In this document: positions 9,273 through 18,508 of the stretch, piece after piece
Layout: every line of letters starts with the position of its first letter
How positions within the stretch are numbered: position 1 is the first letter of the stretch
From: Solimonas terrae
Lineage (GTDB): Bacteria > Pseudomonadota > Gammaproteobacteria > Nevskiales > Nevskiaceae
Assembly (NCBI RefSeq): GCF_011067135.1
Contig: NZ_JAAMOW010000003.1
Coordinates: forward strand, 248,001-312,000
DNA length: 64,000 bases
Direction of reading: 5' to 3'
Translations under genes and position numbers: made by a program
The notes under the pieces: generated by a model
Told to the model about the DNA's origin: nothing
Seen by the model: the letters and a program-made list of their open reading frames with translations, nothing else
The model's database searches: none

Positions 9273-10202
9273 ATGAAATTCTTTGCCCGCGTTCCCAAAA
9301 TCGACTTCATGGCCCAGCGCAAGGTGGGCTTGGCTGTCTCCACAGTGCTGACGATAGCGGCGATCCTGCTGGTCGTTTTCCGTGGCCTCAATTTCGGCAT
9401 CGACTTCACCGGCGGTGTGCTGGTCGAAGTCTCGTATCCGAAGAGCGTGGAGCTCGACAAGGTTCGCAGCGATCTCGCCGAGGCCGGCTACGATCGGGCG
9501 GTCGTGCAATATTTCGGTGCGTCGTCCGTCGTGCTGATCCGCCTGCCGCCGGCCAAGAGCGAGAATTCGTCGCAGGTCAGCACACATATTCTCGACGCCC
9601 TGCATTCGGCCGATAGCCAGATCACCCTGCGGCGCATCGACTTCGTCGGTCCGCAGATCGGCGAAGAATTGTTCAGTGCCGGCGGCCTGGCGCTGCTGTT
9701 CGCGTTCATGGGCATCGCGGCGTACATCATGTTCCGCTTCGAGTGGAAGTTCTCGGTCGGCGCGATCGCGGCCCTGATCCATGACGCGCTCATGGTGCTC
9801 GGGTTCCTGTCGGTGTTCCAGGTCGAGTTCGACGTGACGACGCTGGCCGCCATCCTCGCCCTGATCGGCTACTCCAACAACGAAACGATCGTCATCTTCG
9901 ACCGCATTCGCGAAAACCTCATCGGCGAGCGCCGCAGCGGCATTCTCGAGGTGGTCAATCTCTCGGTGAACCAGACCATCCTGCGTTCGGTCATCACGCA
10001 CTTGACGACCCTGCTCGTGTTGACGGCCCTGTTCACCTTCGGCGGCAGCACCGTGCACAGTTTCTCCGTTGCGCTGATCGTCGGCGTCATCGTCGCCACG
10101 TATTCCTCGATCTACGTGTCGACCAACCTGGCCGTGGCGCTGGGTATCTCGCGTGAGGATCTGCTGCCGCCCGCCGAGAAGGAAATCGACGGTCTGCCGT
10201 AG
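9273..10202 (+). CDS. secF: Protein translocase subunit SecF
   Basis: Partner of SecD in the RND-type translocase motor. The 309-residue protein has TM1 near residue 20, GIDFTGGVLVEVSYP near residue 47, five further spans and the TM4 signature reading YSNNETIVIFDRIREN near residue 197 (more often YSLNDTVVVFDRIREN in relatives). The ATG at 9273 has only a weak GAG upstream. The gene would normally be translationally close to secD; the 736-base spacer means it needs read-through across the repeat array or its own promoter. Confidence 0.96.
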   Translation: MKFFARVPKIDFMAQRKVGLAVSTVLTIAAILLVVFRGLNFGIDFTGGVLVEVSYPKSVELDKVRSDLAEAGYDRAVVQYFGASSVVLIRLPPAKSENSSQVSTHILDALHSADSQITLRRIDFVGPQIGEELFSAGGLALLFAFMGIAAYIMFRFEWKFSVGAIAALIHDALMVLGFLSVFQVEFDVTTLAAILALIGYSNNETIVIFDRIRENLIGERRSGILEVVNLSVNQTILRSVITHLTTLLVLTALFTFGGSTVHSFSVALIVGVIVATYSSIYVSTNLAVALGISREDLLPPAEKEIDGLP

Positions 10203-10578
10203 CGACTTATCGGTCACCCCCACTTTTGGTGCGCCGACCAAGCCCGCTTCCCCGGGCTTCAGGGGAGCGGCTCGTCTTCCCGGCGACAACTATTCGGCGC
10301 CCGGTGACAACTATTCGGCGCCGTGCCAAGCCGCAGCCGGTCTCGTCCCGGCGTGTCACCGTCTACGTCCGGCATCCGAAACCCCACGAATCGGGTATGG
10401 CGCAAATGAGGCAGCCGTCACACTTTAGGCTGGCGGCCTATGGCATGCTTCATGCTGCTTTGCACCATGACTGAATCGGTATAAGGTAGTCGCTCCTTGA
10501 TGGTGCGGCTGTTCAAAAAAGGGGCAGTGTGGGGCCCGCCGAGAGCAGCATGCTTTTTAGCCGCGCACTCAATGGCGA
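10203..10578. other. Intergenic region before the exopolysaccharide locus, with 21-bp direct repeat
   Basis: The 376 bases hold no gene that I can support. A 21-bp direct repeat beginning GACAACTATTCGGCGCC occurs at 10285-10305 and 10306-10326. A hairpin AAGCCCG/CGGGCTT lies at about 10240-10259 but has no T-run. The region must contain the promoter of the polysaccharide operon; TATAAG near 10481 is a possible -10 without a good -35. No JUMPstart/ops element was seen. Confidence 0.5.
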
Positions 10579-11358
10579 ATGCGCACAGGAATGGGGTGTA
10601 TGGAAGGCAGTGCAGCAATTGAGCGACTTCCGTCGCGCGACAGAGACGGCCGGGCTGTGCCCAATGGAACGCCTCGTCAAGCGGTGGCAGAGCGACCGAA
10701 TCTGACGCTGGTAGGCCCGCATACACGCCGCGAAGTCAGGCCGGCAACGGCGAAGACGACGGTCTATCAGGCGTTCGGCAAAAGACTTTTCGACATCATT
10801 TTCTCGCTGGCTTTTCTCGTCGCGGTCGGCAGCTGGTTGTTCCCCTTGCTTGCCATCGCAATCCGCGCAAACTCGAAGGGGCCGGTGTTCTTTCGCCAGC
10901 GTCGCGTCGGTCTTGGCGGTGAGGTCTTTACCTGCCTCAAGTTCCGCACGATGGCCCACTGTCCGAATGCCGGATTCGTGCAGGCACAGAAGGACGATTG
11001 CCGGATCACGGCCGTGGGGCGCTTTCTGCGCCGGACCAATCTCGACGAGGTTCCACAGTTCGTCAATGTGCTCGTCGGCGACATGTCGGTCATCGGGCCA
11101 CGCCCGCATGTGCCGGAGCTCGACGGCATGTTCAAGGACCTGATTCCTGCATATACCCAGCGCAATTCGGTGAAGCCCGGTGTGTCCGGTCTGGCCCAGG
11201 TTTCCGGCTGCCGTGGCGAAACCCGCAGCGTGCGCGAGATGAACCACCGGGTTCGTTTCGACGTGTTCTACTGCCGGAACGTCAGCTTTGCGATGGATGT
11301 GAAACTCGTCTGCCTGACGGTTCTGCGTGCACTTCGCGGAGACGAGCGGGCATACTAG
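10579..11358 (+). CDS. Undecaprenyl-phosphate sugar-1-phosphate transferase (ExoY/PglC type)
   Basis: Initiates exopolysaccharide repeat-unit synthesis by moving a sugar-1-phosphate to the lipid carrier at the inner membrane. After a non-conserved N-terminus of about 60 residues comes KRLFDIIFSLAFLVAVGSW with one membrane helix. The catalytic domain then follows: GPVFFRQRRVGLGG, FRTM, RFLRRTNLDEVPQFVNVLVGD and SVIGPRPHVPE, all hallmarks of the bacterial sugar transferase family. With 259 residues it is the short monotopic form, without the four extra helices of WbaP/WcaJ. The start could also be ATG 10591 or 10600. It leads the wza-wzc group. Confidence 0.9.
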   Translation: MRTGMGCMEGSAAIERLPSRDRDGRAVPNGTPRQAVAERPNLTLVGPHTRREVRPATAKTTVYQAFGKRLFDIIFSLAFLVAVGSWLFPLLAIAIRANSKGPVFFRQRRVGLGGEVFTCLKFRTMAHCPNAGFVQAQKDDCRITAVGRFLRRTNLDEVPQFVNVLVGDMSVIGPRPHVPELDGMFKDLIPAYTQRNSVKPGVSGLAQVSGCRGETRSVREMNHRVRFDVFYCRNVSFAMDVKLVCLTVLRALRGDERAY

Positions 11359-11422
11359 GCCGGCTCGGCATCGGCCCGCAGACGGGTTCTGATGCCTCAA
11401 TACTAAAACCTAGGGAACCGGT

Positions 11423-12526
11423 ATGTTCGTCAAGAATTCCTTTCGCGCCGCGTGGCTGGGCGCGCTCGTCTCGCTGTGTGGGTGCGCGCTGGTCCCCGGC
11501 TTGCGCGTGAGTGCCGGCAGCAGTCAGCCTGATGGCGACATTCCATATCAAGTCTTCGACGTCACACCGGCACTGATTGCTTCGCAAAAGGCTGCGGAAC
11601 TTGCGGGTCCGCCCCCTTCGGGCGCCCTTCCCGCCGCGGACCCCACGCAACCTCCTCTGGATTACCGAATTGGCCCCGGAGATGTGCTGCAAATCGTGGT
11701 CTGGGACCACATTGAGCTCACCAACCCCTTTGGCGCCGTCACCAGAGATCCGGTGACGGCCGGCCAGCTCGTGTCTGCGGACGGAATGGTGTTTTTCCCG
11801 TATGCGGGCCTGGTTCGTGCCGGCGGCAAGACCATCGAACAAGTCAGATCCGAGTTGACGGACAGACTGAGGTCGGTCGTCACCAAGCCGCAGGTTGACG
11901 TCCGGGTGGTGGCCTACCGCTCGGGCCGAATCCAGGTGACGGGAGAAGTGGCGCAGCCCGGTCTGGTGACATTGGACGACACGACCAAGGGCGTGCTCGA
12001 GGCCATCAACGAGCGAGGGGGTCTGAACCCGGCGGCGAGCCGGCGGGATGCCCTGCTGGTTCGTGGTGGGACGACGTACACGATCGATCTGGCGGGCCTG
12101 CTCTCCGGCGCGCGTCCGGCGATCAATCCGGCGCTGGAGCCGGGTGACATCATTCATGTGCCCGACACTTCAAATGATCAGGTGTTCGTGCTCGGTGAGG
12201 TGACAAAGCAAGGGCCGGTTGTCATGGGCCAGCAGCAGATGACACTGATCGAAGCATTGACCAAGACCGGCGGCCTGGACCAGCTGTCGGCCAACGATTC
12301 CGGTGTCCTCGTATTTCGCAAACCGGCCGAACCCAACAAACCTGCAGAAGTCTTTACGCTGGATCTTTCACAGCCGGCGGGACTACTTCTTGCGGGTGAA
12401 TTCGATCTCGATGCCCGGGACGTGGTCTACGTCAAGGCGACGAAGTTTGCCCAGTACAATCTGATCATTCGTGAGATTCTGCCGACGGTGACGACAGTAT
12501 TCCAGATTGATCGATTGACGAACTAG
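11423..12526 (+). CDS. wza: Polysaccharide export outer-membrane lipoprotein (Wza-type)
   Basis: Forms the outer-membrane channel for polymer export. The 367-residue precursor has a signal peptide with lipobox LCGC (Cys 21), then DYRIGPGDVLQIVVWDH near residue 79, the start of the Poly_export domain. Two SLBB-type segments follow, the first around IQVTGEVAQPGLV and the second around VFVLGEVTKQGPV. The C-terminal QYNLIIREILPTVTTVFQI helix corresponds to the outer-membrane helix of Wza. ATG 11423 follows AGGGAACCGGT. It sits 64 bases after the initiating transferase and 172 bases before wzc. Confidence 0.92.
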   Translation: MFVKNSFRAAWLGALVSLCGCALVPGLRVSAGSSQPDGDIPYQVFDVTPALIASQKAAELAGPPPSGALPAADPTQPPLDYRIGPGDVLQIVVWDHIELTNPFGAVTRDPVTAGQLVSADGMVFFPYAGLVRAGGKTIEQVRSELTDRLRSVVTKPQVDVRVVAYRSGRIQVTGEVAQPGLVTLDDTTKGVLEAINERGGLNPAASRRDALLVRGGTTYTIDLAGLLSGARPAINPALEPGDIIHVPDTSNDQVFVLGEVTKQGPVVMGQQQMTLIEALTKTGGLDQLSANDSGVLVFRKPAEPNKPAEVFTLDLSQPAGLLLAGEFDLDARDVVYVKATKFAQYNLIIREILPTVTTVFQIDRLTN

Positions 12527-12698
12527 CTGGAGTCAGCTGCCGCGAATAAGCGACTGGCAATGCCCCGTTCGGACACGGTCATCGAATTTCGAGGAGCGAT
12601 GATGTCGGTGGTTGTGCCATCGGCAGTTGGCTTGACGCGTATATAAAACGGCCCAGCTAATGTCTTGGGTTCTTACTTCACATTGATTAACACAGAAA

Positions 12699-14951
12699 AT
12701 GACTGCTGACCGTATTCCACCAATTCAGCCGACAGCGAACGCATCGGATGGCGCACACGATGAAATAGATTTGCGCCAGATGTTCGCGGTGCTCTGGGGG
12801 GGCAAGTTTAAGCTCTTGTTGGCCGTACTGATCACTTTGGCGCTGGGGGCTCTCTACCTGATTGCAAAAGCGCCCGTTTACGAAACAAACGGATTGGTGC
12901 AGGTCGAACAAGACAACAACAGTTTGAGCAGTTCCCTAGGCGGTAGCGACCTGTCCGCACTGCTTGGCGCCCCGGTGCAGACGGAAGCGGAAATCGAGAT
13001 CCTCCAGAGCCGTATGGTGCTCAACAAGGTCATCGACAATCTGAAGCTGGATATCCAGGCTGGACCCAACTATTTTCCGCTGATTGGCCGCTTCATTGCC
13101 CAGCATCGTGGTACGCCCGGTCAGATTGCTCCCGCTTTGCTTGGCATGAGCCGGTTCGCATGGAGTGGTGAGCTGATTGACGTTTCGAGCTTTGCGGTGC
13201 CGCCGTCGCTGCTCGACCAAAGCCTCACATTGGTGGCCGGGAGCAAAGGTGCCTATACCCTCCTTGGCCTGGATGGCGCTCCGCTCTTGCAAGGACACGT
13301 TGGCGAGACGGCTACGGCAAAGCTGGCGGACGGCAACGTCGAGTTGTTCGTCAAGGATCTTCAAGCGGCGGCGGGCACCCATTTCACGGTGACGCACTTC
13401 GCCCGTCAGGATGTGCTTTACGACTTGAGCCAGGCACTAACGATCGCCGAGCAGACCAAGGATTCGGGAGTCATCGGAATCACCTATGACGGAAAGTCAC
13501 CGCAAGCGGTGACGAACGTCATAAGAGAAATTGAAGACGCCTACCTGCGTCAGAATGTCGAGCGACGCTCCGCTGAAGCCCAGCAGTCATTGGACTTCCT
13601 GCAGCAGCAGCTTCCCGCGATCAAGGCGAAGGTTGATGCCGCGCAGGCCGGATTGAACGCGTACCAGATGAAGCAGGGTTCGATCGACATCACCAAGGAG
13701 ACCGACCTCGTTCTGCAGACTGCGGTTGATCTGGGCACTCAACGGCTTGAGCTGGAACAGAAGCGTCAGGAGGCTTTGCAGCGATTCACTCCGAATCACC
13801 CCGTCATCCAGGGGATCGATGCGCAAATCCGGGAAATTGATAACCGGGAGACTGATCTCAAGAAGCGGACAGAAGCGCTTCCTGAAACACAGCAGGAGAT
13901 CCTGAGCCTGATGCGCGATCTGGAGGTCAATACCGGCCTATACACCGCGCTCTTGAACTCCGCGCAGCAGTTGCAAATCGCCAAGGCCGGGACTGTCGGT
14001 AACGTCCGCATCATTGATTACCCGTTGGCGCCGATCGATCCTGCCAAGCCGAAGCCAGTATTCGTCCTCGCCATTAGTCTGGTTGTCGGATTGATGTTTG
14101 GCGTTGGCTACATTCTCATAGAAAAGGCGTTGTTCCGCGGCGTCAGTAGCCCCGACGAGGTGGAGAAGGCGCTCGGACTTCCGACATATGCCGCGATCCC
14201 ATTCACGCCGGCGCAGGAAAAGATGAGTCGAGGGTTCCGGCAGAGCGATAAGAAGAGCCATATTCTCGCGACGGCCCAGCCGGAGAACGTTGCCATTGAA
14301 GCACTGCGCAGCTTGCGCACATCGCTGCAGTTCGCTCTGCTCGAATCCGGCAACAACATCGTGATGTTCAGCGGACCAACCCAAGGCCTGGGCAAGTCAT
14401 TTGTATCGATCAATCTTGGTGCGGTACTGGCGACATCGGGGAAGCGAGTTCTCGTCATTGACGCGGATTTGCGGCGCGGTTATCTGCATCGTTATTTCGG
14501 GGAATCCGCTGCGCCCGGACTCAGCGACTATATCGCCGGCAATGCCGATATGGCCTCTGTCATCAAGAAGACGGCAGTTGACGGGTTGTTCCTTTTGACC
14601 AACGGGACAACGCCCCCGAATCCGTCCGAGTTGCTTCTGCACGAAAAATTCAATCAATTACTTCAGAATCTTTCAAAGAACTTCGATTACGTCCTGATTG
14701 ATACGCCACCCGTATTGCCGGTTACCGACGCCTGTATCGTTGGGCGAGTAGCCGGCAATGTCCTGCTGGTACTGAAGGAGGGGGAGCATTCGATGAACGT
14801 GATCGAAGAAACCATTCGTCGAATGCGAAATGCCGGTGTGAACCCTCGCGGCATATTGTTCAATCAGGTTGGCGTGCGCGGCGGCGGATATGGCTACTAC
14901 AGTTCTTATTCCTACGCGTACAAGCAGGAGTACAGCTCAACCAAGCGTTGA
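12699..14951 (+). CDS. wzc: Wzc-type polysaccharide co-polymerase / tyrosine autokinase
   Basis: Inner-membrane chain-length regulator and BY-kinase that controls polymer assembly and export with Wza. The 750 residues contain a Wzz domain with TM1 near 37-57, a periplasmic coiled-coil region around residues 270-420, and TM2 near 450-470. The cytoplasmic kinase follows, with Walker A SGPTQGLGKS (about 556-565), Walker A' VLVIDADLRRG (about 584) and Walker B VLIDTPP (about 665). The tail is tyrosine-rich (YGYYSSYSYAYKQEY), the autophosphorylation cluster expected of this family. No Wzb-type phosphatase gene is seen nearby. Confidence 0.95.
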   Translation: MTADRIPPIQPTANASDGAHDEIDLRQMFAVLWGGKFKLLLAVLITLALGALYLIAKAPVYETNGLVQVEQDNNSLSSSLGGSDLSALLGAPVQTEAEIEILQSRMVLNKVIDNLKLDIQAGPNYFPLIGRFIAQHRGTPGQIAPALLGMSRFAWSGELIDVSSFAVPPSLLDQSLTLVAGSKGAYTLLGLDGAPLLQGHVGETATAKLADGNVELFVKDLQAAAGTHFTVTHFARQDVLYDLSQALTIAEQTKDSGVIGITYDGKSPQAVTNVIREIEDAYLRQNVERRSAEAQQSLDFLQQQLPAIKAKVDAAQAGLNAYQMKQGSIDITKETDLVLQTAVDLGTQRLELEQKRQEALQRFTPNHPVIQGIDAQIREIDNRETDLKKRTEALPETQQEILSLMRDLEVNTGLYTALLNSAQQLQIAKAGTVGNVRIIDYPLAPIDPAKPKPVFVLAISLVVGLMFGVGYILIEKALFRGVSSPDEVEKALGLPTYAAIPFTPAQEKMSRGFRQSDKKSHILATAQPENVAIEALRSLRTSLQFALLESGNNIVMFSGPTQGLGKSFVSINLGAVLATSGKRVLVIDADLRRGYLHRYFGESAAPGLSDYIAGNADMASVIKKTAVDGLFLLTNGTTPPNPSELLLHEKFNQLLQNLSKNFDYVLIDTPPVLPVTDACIVGRVAGNVLLVLKEGEHSMNVIEETIRRMRNAGVNPRGILFNQVGVRGGGYGYYSSYSYAYKQEYSSTKR

Positions 14952-15361
14952 TGAAACTCGCAAATTCGGCGACTTCGATTTTTCCGGCCACGTTGTGAGT
15001 GGCGCTTGCGAGTTTGGCTGAATCGCTGCTCCGGGGCGGCCAAAAATTTCGTGGACAGAGAAACAGGCAAATGGATTGGATCGGAGTGTTGTCCGGACGC
15101 CGCTTGATGCAGCGCATCAGGAGGGCCAGGTCGGAACGCCTCGGCACGGGTCTTGCCAACCAGATGCGAGTTTGACTCGGCTGGGACACGCCAGGACGAA
15201 TGGGGCCAAGCAATCCAGTAGAAGCGCCAGTTGTCACGAACTTTGCCGGTCAGCAGCTGTTCTCGGAGGAGCCTTGCGGGTAGCGTGAGGCGAATCCGCG
15301 CGAATTGATGATTACTGCCGTCAGCGCGTTTTCGCGCCGAGAAATCGTAGAGTGTGTGTAA
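14952..15361. other. Intergenic region wzc / glycosyltransferase
   Basis: The 410 bases contain no gene I can support. A perfect 10-bp inverted repeat, AAACTCGCAA at 14954-14963 and TTGCGAGTTT at 15006-15015, begins right after the wzc stop and has no T-run. Open frames on the minus strand (up to 271 codons, 14912-15727) run into the ends of both neighbouring genes and show no recognisable domain. The region could be a decayed gene or a promoter region for the glycosyltransferase group. Confidence 0.45.
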
Positions 15362-16504
15362 ATGCATGAGTGCTCCGAGGTGCTGGTCCTTGCCAAAGCC
15401 ATTCCCCCAGTCGTAGGCGGCATAGAGGCGTATAGCGCTGAACTCGCCGACGCCTATGCGGATAGTGGATTCGCAACAACGCTTGTCACTCCGAGCATGA
15501 CCCAGCGGCTCCGCCCCGGTGAAACTGTGAGCCGGAGCAAGCATCCGAGCTCGACGGTATCGCAGCTTAGGGCAATTTTTTCGACTCTCCGGCGCCTGTG
15601 CTCTTTGCGCAAGCGGAAATGGCATTTTGTTCATGCCACCAGCTGGCGGATGTGTCTGCCCTTGATGATGCTCGGCGTACGAGCGCGGCTGGTCGTGACG
15701 GTTCATGGGCGTGAATTGACAGAGCAATCGCGACTGATGCGCTGGCTTGCACAGAGACTTCTGCGCAGGGTCAACCTGCTTGTCTACGTGAGCGACGCAA
15801 CGAAGCGCGAAATAGAGGGCGCTTTGCCGTCGCTTAAAGCTGTACCCAGCCTGGTGGCGTGGAACGGAGTATCAAGCGCCGCGACCACTGCTGCTGCTGC
15901 TGGTCGCAGCGTCGTCGCCGATACCGATCGGCGCGAGCCTCTGCTGATATTGAGCGTATGCCGACTTGTGAAGCGCAAGAATCTGCCATTCGCGATACGT
16001 GCGGTGGGCGAACTTTATCGTCGTGGTGTGCCGAGCTTTCGTTACGTCATAACGGGCAATGGACCGGAACACCCGGCGCTGCTGGCGGCGATTGAAGAGC
16101 TGGGAGACGCGGGTCGGTGTATCCATTTGGCAGGCGCTGTTCCCGAGCCGGAACTTTGGCGCCTTTATCGACAAGCCGATATTTTCTTCCATCCGCAATC
16201 CAGCGCGCACGACGCAAGAGATATCGAGGGTTTTGGGATCTCGATCATCGACGCCATGGCGTGCGGTCTACCTGTGGTGTGTGGCCGGGATGGCGGTCCC
16301 AGCGAATATGTCATTGATGGCCGGAATGGATTTCTCGTTGATGGCCGCGATTTGGAACAGTCAGTGGACGCTCTGGAAAAGCTCATGATGAGCCCCGAAC
16401 TTCGCCTGACAATAGGCCAGGCCGGTGAGCAGCTGGTTCGACTGCGAATGACCTGGAAGGCCCACGTGGACGCTGTGGTTGAAGAGCTCATCGTCAATGC
16501 TTGA
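15362..16504 (+). CDS. Glycosyltransferase family 4
   Basis: A cytoplasmic GT-B retaining glycosyltransferase that presumably adds one sugar to the lipid-linked repeat unit. The 380 residues begin with VLVLAKAIPPVVGGIEAYS, the N-terminal acceptor loop of GT4 enzymes. The C-terminal half has LSVCRLVKRKN, YVITGNGPE, a DIFFHPQ block and the donor-binding EGFGISIIDAMACGLPVVCG with its E-x7-E pattern. Donor and linkage cannot be read from sequence. The stop overlaps the start of the sulfotransferase downstream, so the four genes to the polymerase read as one transcription unit. Confidence 0.9.
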   Translation: MHECSEVLVLAKAIPPVVGGIEAYSAELADAYADSGFATTLVTPSMTQRLRPGETVSRSKHPSSTVSQLRAIFSTLRRLCSLRKRKWHFVHATSWRMCLPLMMLGVRARLVVTVHGRELTEQSRLMRWLAQRLLRRVNLLVYVSDATKREIEGALPSLKAVPSLVAWNGVSSAATTAAAAGRSVVADTDRREPLLILSVCRLVKRKNLPFAIRAVGELYRRGVPSFRYVITGNGPEHPALLAAIEELGDAGRCIHLAGAVPEPELWRLYRQADIFFHPQSSAHDARDIEGFGISIIDAMACGLPVVCGRDGGPSEYVIDGRNGFLVDGRDLEQSVDALEKLMMSPELRLTIGQAGEQLVRLRMTWKAHVDAVVEELIVNA

Positions 16505-17498
16505 TGGATCTCCGTTCTTCATCATCGGTGTCCCACGAAGCGGGACGACTCTGCTTCGCGACCTCCTTGCGCGACACACGGCTATCACTCTTCCGCCGGA
16601 AGAATCCCAGTTCTTGCCGGACTTGATCAGGGCGCGTGAGTTAGTAGCCGACGATGCTGCTTTTTTGGGGCTGGCAAAAAAAATCGTCGAACGCAGCAAC
16701 TATGCGTTCCTGATGCAACTCCGACACAAGGTCAGTGCAAAAGCACTGACAGAACGGTTGTTTTGCGCTGATCCAGTTGCCGTTCTGCGGGATGTCGTAG
16801 TGGCCAGCCGACCTCAAGCAAATTTGCCCGGCACTGTGCTGTGGGGCGACAAGACACCCAATTACGCGTGGATGGCTGAGGAAATTCTGAAGTGGGCACC
16901 GAGTGCCAAGTTTGTCCACATTGTGCGAGATCCCCGAGATGTGGCCATGTCCATGGCGACCGCCTGGAGCAAGTCCGCCTTGCGTAGTGCGCTCGATTGG
17001 AGAAAGACGGAAATCCACCTTGATACGCTCAAGTCCCGGGGTCTGCTCCACGGCAGCAATTTGCTGGAGCTCAAATATGAAGATCTGCTGGCGGAGCCAC
17101 GCCCACAGCTATCTCGAATCTGCTCACTGCTCGGGGTGAATTTCGAGCAATCAATGCTGGATTTACCCGCAAGTTCCGAACGCTGGGGACAAGGAGCCGG
17201 CCATCGCGGAGTCAAATCCGACAACAGCGGCAAGTTTCTCCAGAATGTGGATTCACGCACCATTCGCGTGGTCGAATCCATTTGTGTCGACCGTATGCGC
17301 GCGCATGGTTATGCGGCATTGCAGATCGATCCAGGCGCTGAGCCCAGGATTCCCGGTTCGTTCGCTGTCCGTCTGGCGGCGCTTCGCGACGCTGTACGCG
17401 TGATCGGCGCCTACGTTCAGGAATTTGGCCTTTTCGAAGGCATACGCTACAAGTTGCGGCAGCGCGGTGTTCGGGCGCTTCGAAGGACGACGGTATGA
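16497..17498 (+). CDS. PAPS-dependent sulfotransferase
   Basis: Transfers sulfate from 3'-phosphoadenosine-5'-phosphosulfate to an acceptor. The 5'-phosphosulfate loop FIIGVPRSGTTLLRDLL lies at residues 7-23 and the 3'-phosphate motif FVHIVRDPRDVAMSM at about 138-152. Both mark the sulfotransferase family 1/3 fold. 333 residues from ATG 16497, which overlaps the glycosyltransferase stop; a TTG at 16479 is an alternative. The stop overlaps the next glycosyltransferase by four bases (ATGA). Location inside a polysaccharide operon implies sulfation of the polymer or its lipid-linked precursor; that is inference. Confidence 0.88.
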   Translation: MLDGSPFFIIGVPRSGTTLLRDLLARHTAITLPPEESQFLPDLIRARELVADDAAFLGLAKKIVERSNYAFLMQLRHKVSAKALTERLFCADPVAVLRDVVVASRPQANLPGTVLWGDKTPNYAWMAEEILKWAPSAKFVHIVRDPRDVAMSMATAWSKSALRSALDWRKTEIHLDTLKSRGLLHGSNLLELKYEDLLAEPRPQLSRICSLLGVNFEQSMLDLPASSERWGQGAGHRGVKSDNSGKFLQNVDSRTIRVVESICVDRMRAHGYAALQIDPGAEPRIPGSFAVRLAALRDAVRVIGAYVQEFGLFEGIRYKLRQRGVRALRRTTV

Positions 17499-18508
17499 AA
17501 CTCAGTGTTATTGTTCCGTGCTACAACGAGATCAAATATATACAGCGCTGCGCGGAGTCGCTGGCGGCAGGCTTGACCAACGTCGACTACGACTGGGAAA
17601 TGCTGATTATCGACGGCCGGAGCGACGACGGAACAAGGGAGATACTACAAAGGATTGCGTACGAAAATCAGAATATCAGAGTGCTGGATAATCCCCGGAA
17701 ATTTCAGGTTCACGGACTGAATGTTGGACTGAAGGAAGCGCGCGGGGAAATCATCATTCGCTGCGACGCACACTCTCAGTATCCGCACAACTATCTTCGG
17801 ACTCTGGTTGCTTTGATGGATAGCGCCGCGACGGACGTGGGCAATATCGGAACGCCGCATGTCTGCGAACCCGGAGCAAATACGGAGTTGGCGCGATGCA
17901 TCAGCGTGGCCATGGGAATGCGTGCTGCTGTCGGCGCCAGCCATCGGAGTCTCTCCAGTGCGGCACTTCAGGAAGTTGATACGCTGCTGTTCGGATGTTG
18001 GCGCAGAGAGATTTTTGATCGCGTAGGGCTGTTCGATGAGCGCTTCATCCGCGGCCAGGATCTGGAGCACAACTGCCGGATTCGAGCCGCCGGGCTGCGG
18101 GTACTGCTGTATCCGGGGGAGCCGTTCATCTTTTTCACAAGGGCGACGCTGAAGCAACTCGGGCGCATGGTCTACCAATACGCAGCAGCAAAGATTGAAA
18201 TCCTGACCGTGACTGGCGTCAAGCCGCCATTGCGTGGCTTCGTCCCGTTCTGCTTTTTTCTGGTGATGTTGCTATTGCTGGCAACACCTCTGGCGTTAGC
18301 GTTGCCGCTAGTCTATGTCACCGCCATTGGCGTCATATCGATTCATAAGGTTGTTCAGTTGCGCGACCGTGCAATGCTGAATTTGATTCGTGTTCTGCCG
18401 GCGATGCATGTCAGCCATGCTGCAGGGTGCGCGTACGGCTTATGTAGGGGGCTTCTAGGATCGCGTAAACCCACACGTTGGTCAGGAACACGGGCAAATG
18501 AGCGATGA
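17495..18508 (+). CDS. Glycosyltransferase family 2 (ExoA-like), membrane-associated
   Basis: A GT-A inverting glycosyltransferase of 337 residues. It begins MKLSVIVPCYNE; IIDGRSDDGT gives the nucleotide-binding block, IIRCDAHSQYP supplies the DxD-like metal site near residue 90, and RGQDLEHNCRIRAAG near residue 187 is the usual ED-type acceptor motif. Two or three hydrophobic segments at about 245-290 suggest membrane attachment, as in succinoglycan ExoA-like enzymes. It overlaps the sulfotransferase upstream and the polymerase downstream by ATGA junctions, so its product probably acts on the same repeat unit. Confidence 0.9.
   Translation: MKLSVIVPCYNEIKYIQRCAESLAAGLTNVDYDWEMLIIDGRSDDGTREILQRIAYENQNIRVLDNPRKFQVHGLNVGLKEARGEIIIRCDAHSQYPHNYLRTLVALMDSAATDVGNIGTPHVCEPGANTELARCISVAMGMRAAVGASHRSLSSAALQEVDTLLFGCWRREIFDRVGLFDERFIRGQDLEHNCRIRAAGLRVLLYPGEPFIFFTRATLKQLGRMVYQYAAAKIEILTVTGVKPPLRGFVPFCFFLVMLLLLATPLALALPLVYVTAIGVISIHKVVQLRDRAMLNLIRVLPAMHVSHAAGCAYGLCRGLLGSRKPTRWSGTRANER

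Noticed and set aside
8083-9276. Long open frames on both strands across the secD-secF gap (for example 8509-9231 minus, 240 codons, internally repetitive)
   Set aside because: They are produced by a 159-base tandem repeat whose length is divisible by three; they have no start signal, no domain and overlap secD.
10240-10259. Hairpin after secF considered as a rho-independent terminator
   Set aside because: No T-run on either strand.
14912-15727. Minus-strand open frame of 271 codons spanning the wzc / glycosyltransferase gap
   Set aside because: Overlaps the 3' end of wzc and 5' part of the glycosyltransferase gene, has no recognisable domain and no start signal; kept only as an unexplained gap.
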